Notes under the pieces: model-generated
Databases searched by the model: none
What the model was told of the DNA's origin: nothing
Seen by the model: the letters and a program-made list of their open reading frames with translations, nothing else
Shown here: positions 14,074 through 21,155 of the stretch, in pieces
Layout: every line of letters starts with the position of its first letter
Numbering within the stretch: position 1 is the stretch's first letter
NCBI GenBank assembly: GCA_003149735.1
Contig: QANA01000057.1
Coordinates: 1-21,761, forward strand
Direction: 5' to 3'
Origin: Clostridiales bacterium
Lineage (GTDB): Bacteria; Bacillota_A; Clostridia; Christensenellales; Christensenellaceae
DNA length: 21,761 nt
Translations under genes and position numbers: made by a program

Positions 14074-14625
14074 TTATTCGAATAGCTGCTCCAGCTTTTC
14101 TGCGGCTGTTTTATCGGAGCTCTTTAGGAAGTGGCTGTAGATGTCCGTCGTGGTACTTGTTCGCGCGTGCCCTGCTCTACCGGCTACTGTGACCAGCGGT
14201 ACGCCCGCTGCAATCTGCATGGTGATGTTGGTATGCCGAAGGGAATGCACCGTCCTGTGGGGTAGTCCTGCTGCCTGGCATATCTTATGCACCCATCCTT
14301 CTACGGTTGAAGGGTATAAACCGTCGCCGTTCTCCTTGATAAACAAGCGATTGCTGTTTATCCAGCGGTCGCCAAGTGCTTCTCTGTAGTTGTCGTACCA
14401 TTCTTTGTATTCTCGTATCACTGCGATCAGGTTATCGGATATGCCGATGATTCGCTGCTTCTTTGCCGATGCGAGGATTACTCGTAGTGTTCTCTTTATC
14501 TTATTGTTGGATTCGAAGGCGAATGTTTCTTTCCGTTTTTCGATTGTGCATATCGTGTTTACTTTGCAGCCTAATAGCTTTGCAAGCTGCTTGGCGAAGT
14601 CCTCACTTTTGCTTTGTTTTCTCAT
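14074..14625 (-). pseudogene. tyrosine recombinase (integrase), N-terminally truncated
   Basis: The 183-aa product is the C-terminal catalytic half of a phage/ICE-type tyrosine integrase. Visible active-site residues are the box HSLRH (His127, Arg130), His153 in GRAGHAR and the nucleophile Tyr163 in TTTDIYSH. The N-terminal arm-binding and core-binding domains and the region with the first catalytic arginine are absent (full length is about 370-400 aa). Residues 40-65 look like two catalytic-domain segments joined by small deletions, and residues 1-39 have no clear match. It should not recombine DNA alone. It points toward the tRNA fragment 1 kb away. Confidence 0.75.
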
Positions 14626-14717
14626 CCTTAGATTAATTTCCGGCCTTTATAAGTCAATAAAGTCCTCTGTTATTATCAAATTTGTTTTGCATATCCGTTA
14701 AAATACTGTTTGAATGC

Positions 14718-14755
14718 AAAAAACTCCTGAAAACAGATGTTCTCGGGAGTTTTTG
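14718..14755 (-). terminator. terminator of the cobalamin ECF operon
   Basis: On the minus strand, directly after the stop of the S-component gene, ACTCC and GAGAACA pair with TGTTTTC and GGAGT, followed by a T run. The A run on the other arm would allow it to work in both directions. Confidence 0.85.
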
Positions 14756-14757
14756 TA

Positions 14758-15474
14758 TCAAAGGATATCCACCTCTGTCAATCCGTATTTTATTTTTACT
14801 CGTTCCAATTTGCGTAAAATCGGTTTTTGCAAAACAATTAAAAAAAGAACTGTAGATACCGCATGAACCAGGTTTGCAAAAAAGCCCGCTCCATAGGTTA
14901 CCAATAAAGCTTTCCAGGAAATCTCCAAAGATGGAAACATCAACAAACTGGCAGTATCCAGCAATAGACCATAGAGCAGCAGCGTAGAAAAGAAACCATA
15001 CAGCAACAGAGGCATTCGCTTGGTTTTCCGGCCTTGAAACAGCAATCCGCCAAGGAAACCAACCAAACCAAAACCCAACATTTGCCATGGCGTCCAGGGG
15101 CCCTGCCCGAAAAAGAAATTAGAGACCAATGCTGCCGATGCCCCGGTCAAAAAGCCTGCTTCCGGACTAAGTGCAACGCCGGTCAGAATGACAATAGCAC
15201 AAACTGGTTTACATTGCGGCAACCAGGCAAAAGCCACTCTTCCCGCCACAGTCAGCGCTGTCATGGTAGCCAGCAATACCAGCTCTCTGGCCGAAGGCTT
15301 TTTCCCTTCAAAGCGAAGAATAAAAGGCAAAAAGACCAATCCCACAAAAATCAGCGAAGTAAGATAATATTGCTTCACACCCCATATGGCGGTAAATACA
15401 AAAAACAAAATCGGTATGGCAACCAGCACAATCAATATGGTGCATAACGTTCGCTTTCCTATCTTTGTATGCAT
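14758..15474 (-). CDS. cbrT: ECF transporter S component, predicted cobalamin-specific
   Basis: This small membrane protein of about 238 aa has six or more hydrophobic segments, typical of ECF S components that bind the vitamin in the membrane. The pattern ELVLLATMTALTVAGRVAFA followed by an AIVILTGVALSPEAGFLTGA segment and FGQGPWTPWQMLGFGLVGFL is typical of the S-component fold with its Ala-rich contact helix. Substrate assignment comes from context: it is the last gene of an operon led by a cobalamin riboswitch, with dedicated T and ATPase genes, the arrangement known as CbrTUV. Start chosen at 15474 because GAGGAG lies 8 nt upstream; it overlaps the ATPase gene by 16 nt. A further in-frame ATG lies at 15495, without an RBS. 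Confidence 0.82.
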   Translation of the reverse strand: MHTKIGKRTLCTILIVLVAIPILFFVFTAIWGVKQYYLTSLIFVGLVFLPFILRFEGKKPSARELVLLATMTALTVAGRVAFAWLPQCKPVCAIVILTGVALSPEAGFLTGASAALVSNFFFGQGPWTPWQMLGFGLVGFLGGLLFQGRKTKRMPLLLYGFFSTLLLYGLLLDTASLLMFPSLEISWKALLVTYGAGFFANLVHAVSTVLFLIVLQKPILRKLERVKIKYGLTEVDIL

Positions 15475-17075
15475 TGCAAAATCTCCTCGCCGCACACCAC
15501 ATCCCGGAGAATTCCCCGGCTCATCCGCGCCGCCATAGTCGTATAAAAGCGATTATCCACAAAAAAGTCATGCGTTTCTCCTTCGCTGACTATTTTCCCG
15601 CGGAACAACAAACCGCAGCGATCGGCATATGCTGCACAAAATTCAATATCGTGGCTAACCAATAGGACTGCGATACCCTGCCCCTTCAACTCGTTCAGTA
15701 ATGCGCCAAACTTTTTCTTCAAATGAGCATCCATTCCTTTCGTCGGTTCATCCAGCAGCAGAAGAGATGGTTTTGTCAACAAAACTTTCCCTAAGGCAAG
15801 CCTCTGCTGCTCCCCGCCCGAAAGATCATAGGGATGATGCTGCAAAAGTTCCTTTAACTCCAGCCGTTCAATCAGCGCCTGTTCCTCTTGAGGATCTGCC
15901 TGCATCTCGCGCAGATCTTCTTCTACTGTTTCTCCTACCAGCAGACATCGCGGATCCTGCGGCAACGCTGCGATACCGTACAGCATTGGCTGCACTTTTT
16001 TAGCTATCCTGCCGTTTATACGAATGTTTCCCAGATAAGGGCGGCAACTGCCGCAAAGCAATCGCAAAGTAGTGCTTTTACCGCTGCCATTCGCACCTGT
16101 CAGAGCATAGATCTCTCCCGGATATAATGCAAGAGAAATCCCATCCAATACCTCACTTCCCTCTTTTTGATAGCGGAAATGGCAATCCTTAAGCTCTATT
16201 AATGGCTTTTTCTGCTCTATTAGATGCTTCTTTTTCTCCCTTTCCATAGTTTTCAGTATACAACTTTTCAACCAGTCTCGCCCCTCCCGAACCGTCAACG
16301 GAGCAGAACCTTTTCCGCCGGCTGCCTGGAAAAGGCGCACAGATGTAGGGAAAGAATCGGAAATTTGCTTTTTTTGAATTTGCGCAACAACTTTTCCTGG
16401 CTCCCCCTGTGCGATCAGTTTTCCTTCCTCTAAAACACCCAGCCAATCAGCCATCGGCAATGCCTCTTCCAGCCGCTGTTCACAGAACACAACAGTTGTA
16501 CCCAATTCTACATTGAGTTTTTGGATCATCGCTAAAAGTTGCGAAGCCGCAATGGGATCTAACTGACTGGTCGGCTCGTCCAGTATGAGTATTTCCGGAT
16601 CCATAGCTACGGCTGCCGCCAGATTCAGCAATTGCTTCTGACCACCGGAAAGACTCGCAACATCCTGTAGAAAACAATCTGTTAGGCCGAAAAAGCTTGC
16701 TGTTTCCGCAATACGCAAGCGCATTTTTTGCTGCTCCATTCCCAGATTTTCCAAGCCAAAGGCCAGTTCATGAAATACCCGATCCGTTACAATCTGATCA
16801 TCCGGATGTTGCTGCACAAATGCAATGCGCTGCGCCTGTTCCGCCTCGGATATTTGTTCCAGTGGGATTCCATCCAGCAGTACTTTACCACTCTGCCGCC
16901 CATGGTCCGCCAGTATGCTTTTCATTCGCCGCAACAGCGTACTTTTTCCACTGCCGGAGCAGCCGCAAATTAGCGTTATTTTCCCGGAAGGGATTTCCAT
17001 AGAAATATCATTTAATACCGGCACTGTACTTCCGGCATATTGAAAACTTAAATGTTGGAGCGTAAACGCCGCCAT
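15459..17075 (-). CDS. cbrU: ECF transporter double ATPase (two fused ABC domains)
   Basis: This protein of about 538 aa holds two complete ABC domains. The first has Walker A GCSGSGKST, signature LSGGQKQLL and Walker B ILILDEPTSQLD. The second has Walker A GANGSGKST, signature LSGGEQQRLALG, Walker B LLLLDEPTKGMD and H-loop LLVSHD. Such fused ATPases (EcfA-EcfA') energise ECF vitamin uptake. The reading frame is open for another 100 codons upstream, but the product there is the T-component region read in another frame. The ATG at 17075 has AGGAGG 7 nt upstream, so it is preferred to the ATG at 17081. Its start overlaps the T-component gene by 28 nt and its end overlaps the S-component gene by 16 nt. 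Confidence 0.9.
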   Translation of the reverse strand: MAAFTLQHLSFQYAGSTVPVLNDISMEIPSGKITLICGCSGSGKSTLLRRMKSILADHGRQSGKVLLDGIPLEQISEAEQAQRIAFVQQHPDDQIVTDRVFHELAFGLENLGMEQQKMRLRIAETASFFGLTDCFLQDVASLSGGQKQLLNLAAAVAMDPEILILDEPTSQLDPIAASQLLAMIQKLNVELGTTVVFCEQRLEEALPMADWLGVLEEGKLIAQGEPGKVVAQIQKKQISDSFPTSVRLFQAAGGKGSAPLTVREGRDWLKSCILKTMEREKKKHLIEQKKPLIELKDCHFRYQKEGSEVLDGISLALYPGEIYALTGANGSGKSTTLRLLCGSCRPYLGNIRINGRIAKKVQPMLYGIAALPQDPRCLLVGETVEEDLREMQADPQEEQALIERLELKELLQHHPYDLSGGEQQRLALGKVLLTKPSLLLLDEPTKGMDAHLKKKFGALLNELKGQGIAVLLVSHDIEFCAAYADRCGLLFRGKIVSEGETHDFFVDNRFYTTMAARMSRGILRDVVCGEEILQCIQR

Positions 17076-17938
17076 AGCCATGCCTCCTTTCCATCTATCC
17101 ACACAGGCAACATTGCAAATAATCCATAACAGATTCCTCCCAATACAGTCATTGCATTGAGCGTTACTTTTACTGCCGGATAATAGCTTATCTTTGCACC
17201 TCCCAAGATAAAAGAAACAGCTATCCCCGTACACAGCAGAACCATTTCTCCCAAAAGCAGCCAATCCCGTTTTGTCAAATGATAAATGGAAAAATGCGTT
17301 CTTTTTCCGATCCCATACCCTCTGCTCCGCATGGAATCCGCCGTCACCACGCCACTTTCCAGTGCCCAGGTGACTGCAATAGAAAATATACGCTTTCCAC
17401 AATGCAGCTTTTTCCGAAAACTTCCCTGACTGTTACCGCGCCCAATTTGTTCCTGCGCTTGAGCAATCGCTTCTATGCGGCGCTTGAACTTCGGCACAAA
17501 TTGCATCGCCATAGACAGCAGCATAGCCATTGCCGGAGCAGTTCTGCCAAACAAATAAAGGAATTTATCCGCTGTTATTACCTGATGATAACTGCCAAAC
17601 CATAAAAATATTGCCGCCAACATGCCTGCCGCAATCCACCCATACAGTAAAGCCTCTGCCGTCACTGCATTACCGCCGGGCAACCGAAATAAACAGGTAA
17701 CGCCTCCATGCTGAAACAAAGCATTCAGGCAGGCAATCAACAGCATCAAAACAAACAATTTCGCCAATGCACTGATCGCCTTTCGCAGGCCTCGCAAAAT
17801 ACAAGTGTAACCAAATGCCGCGCAAAAACCAATACCCCAAAAAAGCGGATGCATAGAACACATTGTAACCAACAATACTACCACAAAATAGAAAAGCAAA
17901 ATCACCGGATGTAATTTTGAAAAAGCATCCTCTCGCAT
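17048..17938 (-). CDS. cbrV: ECF transporter T component (EcfT-like)
   Basis: This membrane protein of about 296 aa has membrane segments in the N-terminal half and a cytoplasmic coupling region near residues 190-225 that contains ESGVVTADSMRSRGYGIGKR. This matches the Ala-Arg-Gly type motif by which EcfT proteins touch the two ATPases. It is the first gene after the cobalamin riboswitch and terminator. Start: the frame is open to 18004, which lies inside the terminator, so the ATG at 17938 is chosen, downstream of GGAGGAAAGGA. The spacing is longer than ideal. It works with the double ATPase and S component to import a corrinoid. Confidence 0.88.
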   Translation of the reverse strand: MREDAFSKLHPVILLFYFVVVLLVTMCSMHPLFWGIGFCAAFGYTCILRGLRKAISALAKLFVLMLLIACLNALFQHGGVTCLFRLPGGNAVTAEALLYGWIAAGMLAAIFLWFGSYHQVITADKFLYLFGRTAPAMAMLLSMAMQFVPKFKRRIEAIAQAQEQIGRGNSQGSFRKKLHCGKRIFSIAVTWALESGVVTADSMRSRGYGIGKRTHFSIYHLTKRDWLLLGEMVLLCTGIAVSFILGGAKISYYPAVKVTLNAMTVLGGICYGLFAMLPVWIDGKEAWLWRRLRSNI

Positions 17939-17999
17939 TATGCGTTTATCCTTTCCTCCATCCTTTTGCAGAAGCTGGCGGTTTGTCCGGCATATTGCC

Positions 18000-18027
18000 C
18001 ACAAAAAAACTCTCCGGCGGAGAGTTT
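18000..18027 (-). terminator. riboswitch-controlled terminator
   Basis: On the minus strand AAACTCTCC (18019-18027) pairs with GGAGAGTTT (18007-18015) around a 3-nt loop, followed by a run of T. It lies between the riboswitch aptamer and the first ECF gene, about 60 nt before the start codon, and is the expected off-switch when cobalamin is bound. Confidence 0.88.
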
Positions 18028-18103
18028 CACAGAATATAACAAAATCAGGCTGCGTATGCAGCCAGGATCAGCCTGCTCCTCCTCGGGATGGATGATGCAT
18101 CTT

Positions 18104-18268
18104 AAGCGGCAAGTATTCTGGCTCATGGTTCTTCCTCGGATGCACCTTCCCGCAGCAATTAACGCTACAGTGGCAAATTACATCTTCGTCCCCAAATACA
18201 GCAGCGGGACTGCGCCGGATTTACACCGGCTTCCTTTTTCAATCCGGCTTTACCGCCGGATACCGCAA
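18104..18268 (-). ncRNA. cobalamin (B12) riboswitch
   Basis: On the minus strand the conserved parts of the cobalamin aptamer appear in order: GGAAGCCGGTGTAAATCCGG, CGCAGTCCCGC, TTTGCCACTG (18166-18175), GCGGGAAGGTGC, CCGAGGAAGAACCATGAGCC and CAGAATACTTGCC (consensus CAGGAGACCTGCC). Closing stem: GCGG near 18263-18266 with CCGC near 18106-18109. Downstream, CAGGCTG and CAGCCTG can form a further hairpin before the terminator at 18000-18027, probably part of the expression platform. It controls the ECF operon cbrV-cbrU-cbrT. Confidence 0.93.
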
Positions 18269-18291
18269 AAAGCATTTTATAAATTAGTTTG

Positions 18292-18320
18292 AGTATACCA
18301 TAGAAAGCAGAGATTCTCAA
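18292..18320 (-). promoter_or_regulatory. promoter of the cobalamin ECF operon
   Basis: On the minus strand TTGAGA (18315-18320), 17-nt spacer, TATACT (18292-18297). Transcription would begin near 18285, just upstream of the riboswitch. It lies back to back with the Rrf2 promoter. Confidence 0.75.
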
Positions 18321-18337
18321 CGCTTTGCTTTCCCTCC

Positions 18338-18366
18338 TTGAATTCCTATAAAACATATGGTATTAT
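18338..18366 (+). promoter_or_regulatory. promoter of the Rrf2 regulator gene
   Basis: TTGAAT (18338-18343), 17-nt spacer, TATTAT (18361-18366). Its -35 element is 17 nt from the -35 element of the divergent B12 promoter, so a protein bound between them could affect both. The RBS is AGGAGG, 13 nt before the ATG, which is unusually far. Confidence 0.75.
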
Positions 18367-18395
18367 AGAAATATATAGGAGGTATAACTGTTCAA

Positions 18396-18833
18396 ATGAA
18401 AATTTCCACTAAAGGTCGTTATGCGCTGCGTATGATGCTGGATCTGGCAGAACACCGCAACGGAGAATTCATTGCCTTAAAGGATATTGCCCAGCGGCAA
18501 GATATTTCTAAAAAGTATCTGGAACAAATTGTCCCTCTGCTCAATCGTTCAAATATTTTACAAGCTAACCGTGGATTCCAAGGCGGATATCGCTTGGCCA
18601 AATCACCGGATCAATATACAGTCGGCGATATTCTCCGCATTACAGAAGGAAGCCTTGCGCCTGTCGCCTGTCTGGATCAGCATCCCAACCCATGTGCACG
18701 CTGTACACAATGTGCAACGCTGCCCGTATGGAAAGGATTGGAGGATGCCATCTGTACATACCTTGACGGTATCACATTGCAGGATATTTTAGACAAGCAA
18801 CATGCCTGTCCTGGCAATGATTATGTCATCTGA
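18396..18833 (+). CDS. Rrf2-family regulator with IscR-like cysteine cluster
   Basis: This 145-aa protein begins with the Rrf2 signature MKISTKGRYALRMMLDLAEH and a winged helix-turn-helix (QRQDISKKYLEQIVPLLNRS, then NRGFQGGYRLAKSP). Cysteines lie at 92, 100, 103 and 106 (ACLDQHPNPCARCTQCATLP). IscR of E. coli binds an Fe-S cluster with Cys92, 98 and 104, so a cluster-binding sensor is likely. CymR-type Rrf2 proteins, which control cysteine metabolism in Firmicutes, lack these cysteines. The neighbouring cysK-luxS pair, transcribed toward it, suggests either a sulfur-related or an iron-sulfur role. A convergent terminator follows. Confidence 0.87.
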   Translation: MKISTKGRYALRMMLDLAEHRNGEFIALKDIAQRQDISKKYLEQIVPLLNRSNILQANRGFQGGYRLAKSPDQYTVGDILRITEGSLAPVACLDQHPNPCARCTQCATLPVWKGLEDAICTYLDGITLQDILDKQHACPGNDYVI

Positions 18834-18895
18834 GCATAGTGAAACGTGTATTTTCCCGATTTTTAGAAGCAAATGTATAACACCATATAACAAAA

Positions 18896-18926
18896 AAGCG
18901 GTATCCATTTTAGTTGGATACCGCTT
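18896..18926. terminator. bidirectional terminator between rrf2-type gene and luxS
   Basis: AAGCGGTATCC (18896-18906) pairs perfectly with GGATACCGCTT (18916-18926), with an A run on the left arm. It serves two convergent transcripts. Confidence 0.88.
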
Positions 18927-18934
18927 CTTGTATA

Positions 18935-19396
18935 TTACGCTTCATATTCCATACGTTCAGGCGTCCAATCATGCAATACAAGCAACATGTCTTCAGCCGT
19001 CTGTCGTGCGCCTTCCAAATCATGTTCCAAGTAATTGCCGCATTGGTGCCGTAAACTGCCCGGAATTTTCCCTTCAAATTGTGCAATAAAAGCAAAACAC
19101 GTTTTGACCAATTCCAGCGCCTCAGCTCTGCTCACTGAATCTCTCAGCAGCAAATAAAACCCGGTACGGCAGCCCATAGGCCCTACATAAAGCACCTGAT
19201 CTGCCCATTGGCCGTTGCGTGCGCAAGTAGCAAAAAGATGTTCAAACGTATGCATCGCACCATTGGAAAGGTAATCTCCCTGATTGGGCACTTTCATACG
19301 GATATCATAGGTCACTACATCCCCATCAATTCTAGAAACATACATTCCTTTTTGCAGAGTGTCATGGTTGACAGTAAAGCTGGCGATTGTCTTCAT
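18935..19396 (-). CDS. luxS: S-ribosylhomocysteine lyase LuxS
   Basis: This 153-aa enzyme cleaves S-ribosylhomocysteine to homocysteine and DPD, the precursor of autoinducer AI-2. Metal ligands are His49 and His53 in HTFEH and Cys119 in HQCGNY. The catalytic Cys76 is in PMGCRTGFYL, and the family block YLEHDLEGA follows. Length is normal for the family. RBS AAAGGAG. It follows cysK by 74 nt on the same strand with no terminator between, so the two are probably cotranscribed, linking methionine-cycle recycling with cysteine synthesis. No pfs (MTAN) gene, which makes the LuxS substrate, is in the window. Confidence 0.95.
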   Translation of the reverse strand: MKTIASFTVNHDTLQKGMYVSRIDGDVVTYDIRMKVPNQGDYLSNGAMHTFEHLFATCARNGQWADQVLYVGPMGCRTGFYLLLRDSVSRAEALELVKTCFAFIAQFEGKIPGSLRHQCGNYLEHDLEGARQTAEDMLLVLHDWTPERMEYEA

Positions 19397-19470
19397 CCAA
19401 TATCTCCTTTGGCAGCTGATATGTTTTTACTATCATACCACAAAAACTCCTCTGCCGTATATTGTTTTTC

Positions 19471-20406
19471 TTAAGCTTCCGCAAACATGGGGGTAGAAAG
19501 ATAGCGTTCACCCGTATCCGGAAGCAATGCCACAATGACTTTGCCCTGATTTTCCGGGCGCTTTGCCAGAACACCGGCTGCATGAACCGCTGCGCCCGAA
19601 GAAATGCCAACCAGAATGCCTTCTCTGCGAGCCAGCTCTCTCCCTGCAGCAAATGCCTGCTCATTTTCTACGCGGATAATTTCATCATAAATCTCAGAAT
19701 TCAACGTCTGCGGAATAAAACCTGCACCGATTCCCTGAATTTTATGCGGGCCGGGTGCTCCTCCCGACAAAACAGGTGATCCGGCCGGTTCTACTGCCAC
19801 AATCTTTATAGAGGGATTCTGCTTTTTCAAATACTCTCCAACACCGGTAATCGTCCCGCCCGTTCCTACGCCGGCAACAAATATATCGATTTTTCCTTCC
19901 GTATCTTCCCAAATCTCCGGCCCGGTTGTCTGCCGATGCGCTTCGGGGTTTGCCGGGTTCGTAAATTGGCTGGGAATTACGCTGCCCGGTATTTCCCGCT
20001 GCAATTCCTGTGCTTTCTCAATGGCTCCCTTCATTCCCAGAGCGCCATCAGTCAATACCAACTGAGCGCCGTATGCCCGCAACAGATTTCTGCGTTCCAC
20101 GCTCATCGTCTCAGGCATTGTCAAGATCGCCTGATATCCATAAGCCGCTGCCGCAGCGGCCAAGCCAATGCCGGTATTGCCGCTGGTCGGTTCGATGATT
20201 ACAGAGCCCGGATGCAACAGTCCTTTTTTTTCGGCGTCCTTCAACATTGCCAGTGCAATACGATCCTTTACACTGCCGGCCGGATTAAAATATTCCAATT
20301 TTGCCAGAATCACTGCTCCCAATTCATGTGTCTTTTCATAATTCGTCAATTCAACCAGCGGAGTCCGCCCTACCAATTCCGTAATATTCTTATAGATTTT
20401 CATCAT
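19471..20406 (-). CDS. cysK: cysteine synthase (O-acetylserine sulfhydrylase)
   Basis: This 311-aa pyridoxal-phosphate enzyme converts O-acetylserine and sulfide to cysteine. The PLP lysine is Lys47 in [10 protein letters not shown]. The substrate loop [12 protein letters not shown] (72-83) and the phosphate-binding loop [12 protein letters not shown] (about 175-186) are intact, and [18 protein letters not shown] is typical of CysK rather than of cystathionine beta-synthase. The start is one of two adjacent ATG codons behind AAAGGAG. A strong promoter 240 nt upstream gives a long leader. It is probably cotranscribed with luxS. Confidence 0.95.
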   Translation of the reverse strand: MMKIYKNITELVGRTPLVELTNYEKTHELGAVILAKLEYFNPAGSVKDRIALAMLKDAEKKGLLHPGSVIIEPTSGNTGIGLAAAAAAYGYQAILTMPETMSVERRNLLRAYGAQLVLTDGALGMKGAIEKAQELQREIPGSVIPSQFTNPANPEAHRQTTGPEIWEDTEGKIDIFVAGVGTGGTITGVGEYLKKQNPSIKIVAVEPAGSPVLSGGAPGPHKIQGIGAGFIPQTLNSEIYDEIIRVENEQAFAAGRELARREGILVGISSGAAVHAAGVLAKRPENQGKVIVALLPDTGERYLSTPMFAEA

Positions 20407-20643
20407 TTTTTCTCCTTTTCACATATACTACTGTTACGTTTGTTACGTTCTTATCATGCTATCTTTTTTCGATTACTTGATAACATCGCCCAAAAAAGTA
20501 ATTTTTCATAAACCTGATTCCCTTCACAGATAGTATTATGCGCCTTTTCTCATATATATGGATCGTCTCCCCCCCTGAAAACAGGAGCAAACACCTCTGT
20601 TTTTACATCGGATTTTAATTCATATATATTCGATAGGTTTTAT
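20407..20643 (-). promoter_or_regulatory. long 5' leader of cysK, structured, unassigned
   Basis: The promoter at 20650-20678 implies a leader of about 236 nt before cysK. It contains two ATATATAT blocks that can pair with each other about 75 nt apart, an enclosed hairpin AAAACAG/CTGTTTT (20578-20603), a G-rich stretch, and near the gene a tandem 9-bp repeat TGTTACGTT (20432-20440 and 20441-20449, plus-strand reading). I do not find the conserved parts of a T-box, SAM or cobalamin riboswitch. It may be an unknown cis-regulatory RNA or merely a long leader with protein-binding sites. Confidence 0.4.
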
Positions 20644-20649
20644 GGGTAA

Positions 20650-20678
20650 ATAATAGCGCATCTTCGTTGTTCTGTCAA
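20650..20678 (-). promoter_or_regulatory. promoter of cysK-luxS
   Basis: On the minus strand a perfect TTGACA (20673-20678), 17-nt spacer, TATTAT (20650-20655). It is divergent from the promoter of the MGMT-like gene, and about 30 nt separate the two -35 elements. Confidence 0.75.
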
Positions 20679-20706
20679 GCATTCTTTGCAATTTTTTTAT
20701 TCATGC

Positions 20707-20735
20707 TTGCACCTGCCGGAAATCCATGATATATA
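20707..20735 (+). promoter_or_regulatory. promoter of the MGMT-like gene
   Basis: TTGCAC (20707-20712), 17-nt spacer, TATATA (20730-20735). Predicted leader is only about 15 nt and carries the RBS CGGAGGTGAT. Confidence 0.6.
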
Positions 20736-20756
20736 TCTTTTATCGGAGGTGATACC

Positions 20757-21074
20757 ATGGCTGCACTCTTTGCGCAAGTATACAATATCGTCCGGCAGAT
20801 TCCCTATGGAAAAGTAACGACTTATGGCCACATTGCCCGGCTTTTGGATAATCCACGTTTATCCCGCGCAGTGGGCTATGCATTACACGCCTGTACAGAC
20901 TCCGCCATCCCCTGTCATAGAGTTGTGAATCGATTTGGCGGGCTTTCTCCGGCGTTCGGTTTGGATGGAAAACAATTCCATCGTTTCCTATTGGAGCAGG
21001 AAGGAATTTGTTTCACAGAGGAAGGACATGTCGATTTAAAAAAGCATATGTGGTTGGGGCCGGTCATTCTGTAA
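20757..21074 (+). CDS. MGMT-fold DNA-binding protein (alkyltransferase-like)
   Basis: This 105-aa protein consists only of the C-terminal DNA-binding domain of O6-methylguanine-DNA methyltransferases: GKVTTYGHIARLLDNPRLSR (helix-turn-helix with the arginine finger), AVGYALHAC, and the active-site box PCHRVVNRFGG with the acceptor cysteine retained. The N-terminal domain of Ada/Ogt is absent. Relatives of this size include alkyltransferase-like proteins, but those have Trp in place of this Cys. It could therefore be a minimal repair methyltransferase or a lesion sensor. Excellent RBS (GGAGGTGAT) and a terminator at 21105-21138; it is a single gene. Confidence 0.88.
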   Translation: MAALFAQVYNIVRQIPYGKVTTYGHIARLLDNPRLSRAVGYALHACTDSAIPCHRVVNRFGGLSPAFGLDGKQFHRFLLEQEGICFTEEGHVDLKKHMWLGPVIL

Positions 21075-21104
21075 ACAGCTTTTATTAGCCGCATACCCAT
21101 ACAA

Positions 21105-21138
21105 AAAACAGCAGGGATTCTAATCTCCCTGCTGTTTT
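21105..21138. terminator. bidirectional terminator
   Basis: AAAACAGCAGGGA (21105-21117) pairs perfectly with TCCCTGCTGTTTT (21126-21138). It separates the MGMT-like gene from the convergent surface-protein gene. Confidence 0.88.
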
Positions 21139-21155
21139 CATTTATTGCTTAGTTT

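Noticed and set aside
17076..17402. 100-residue N-terminal extension of the double ATPase
   Set aside because: The extension is the EcfT gene read in another frame; a strong RBS sits before the ATG at 17075 and the ABC homology starts there.
20407..20756. T-box or SAM riboswitch in front of cysK
   Set aside because: The conserved T-box sequence (GGTGGNACC type) and the SAM aptamer core are not found on either strand.
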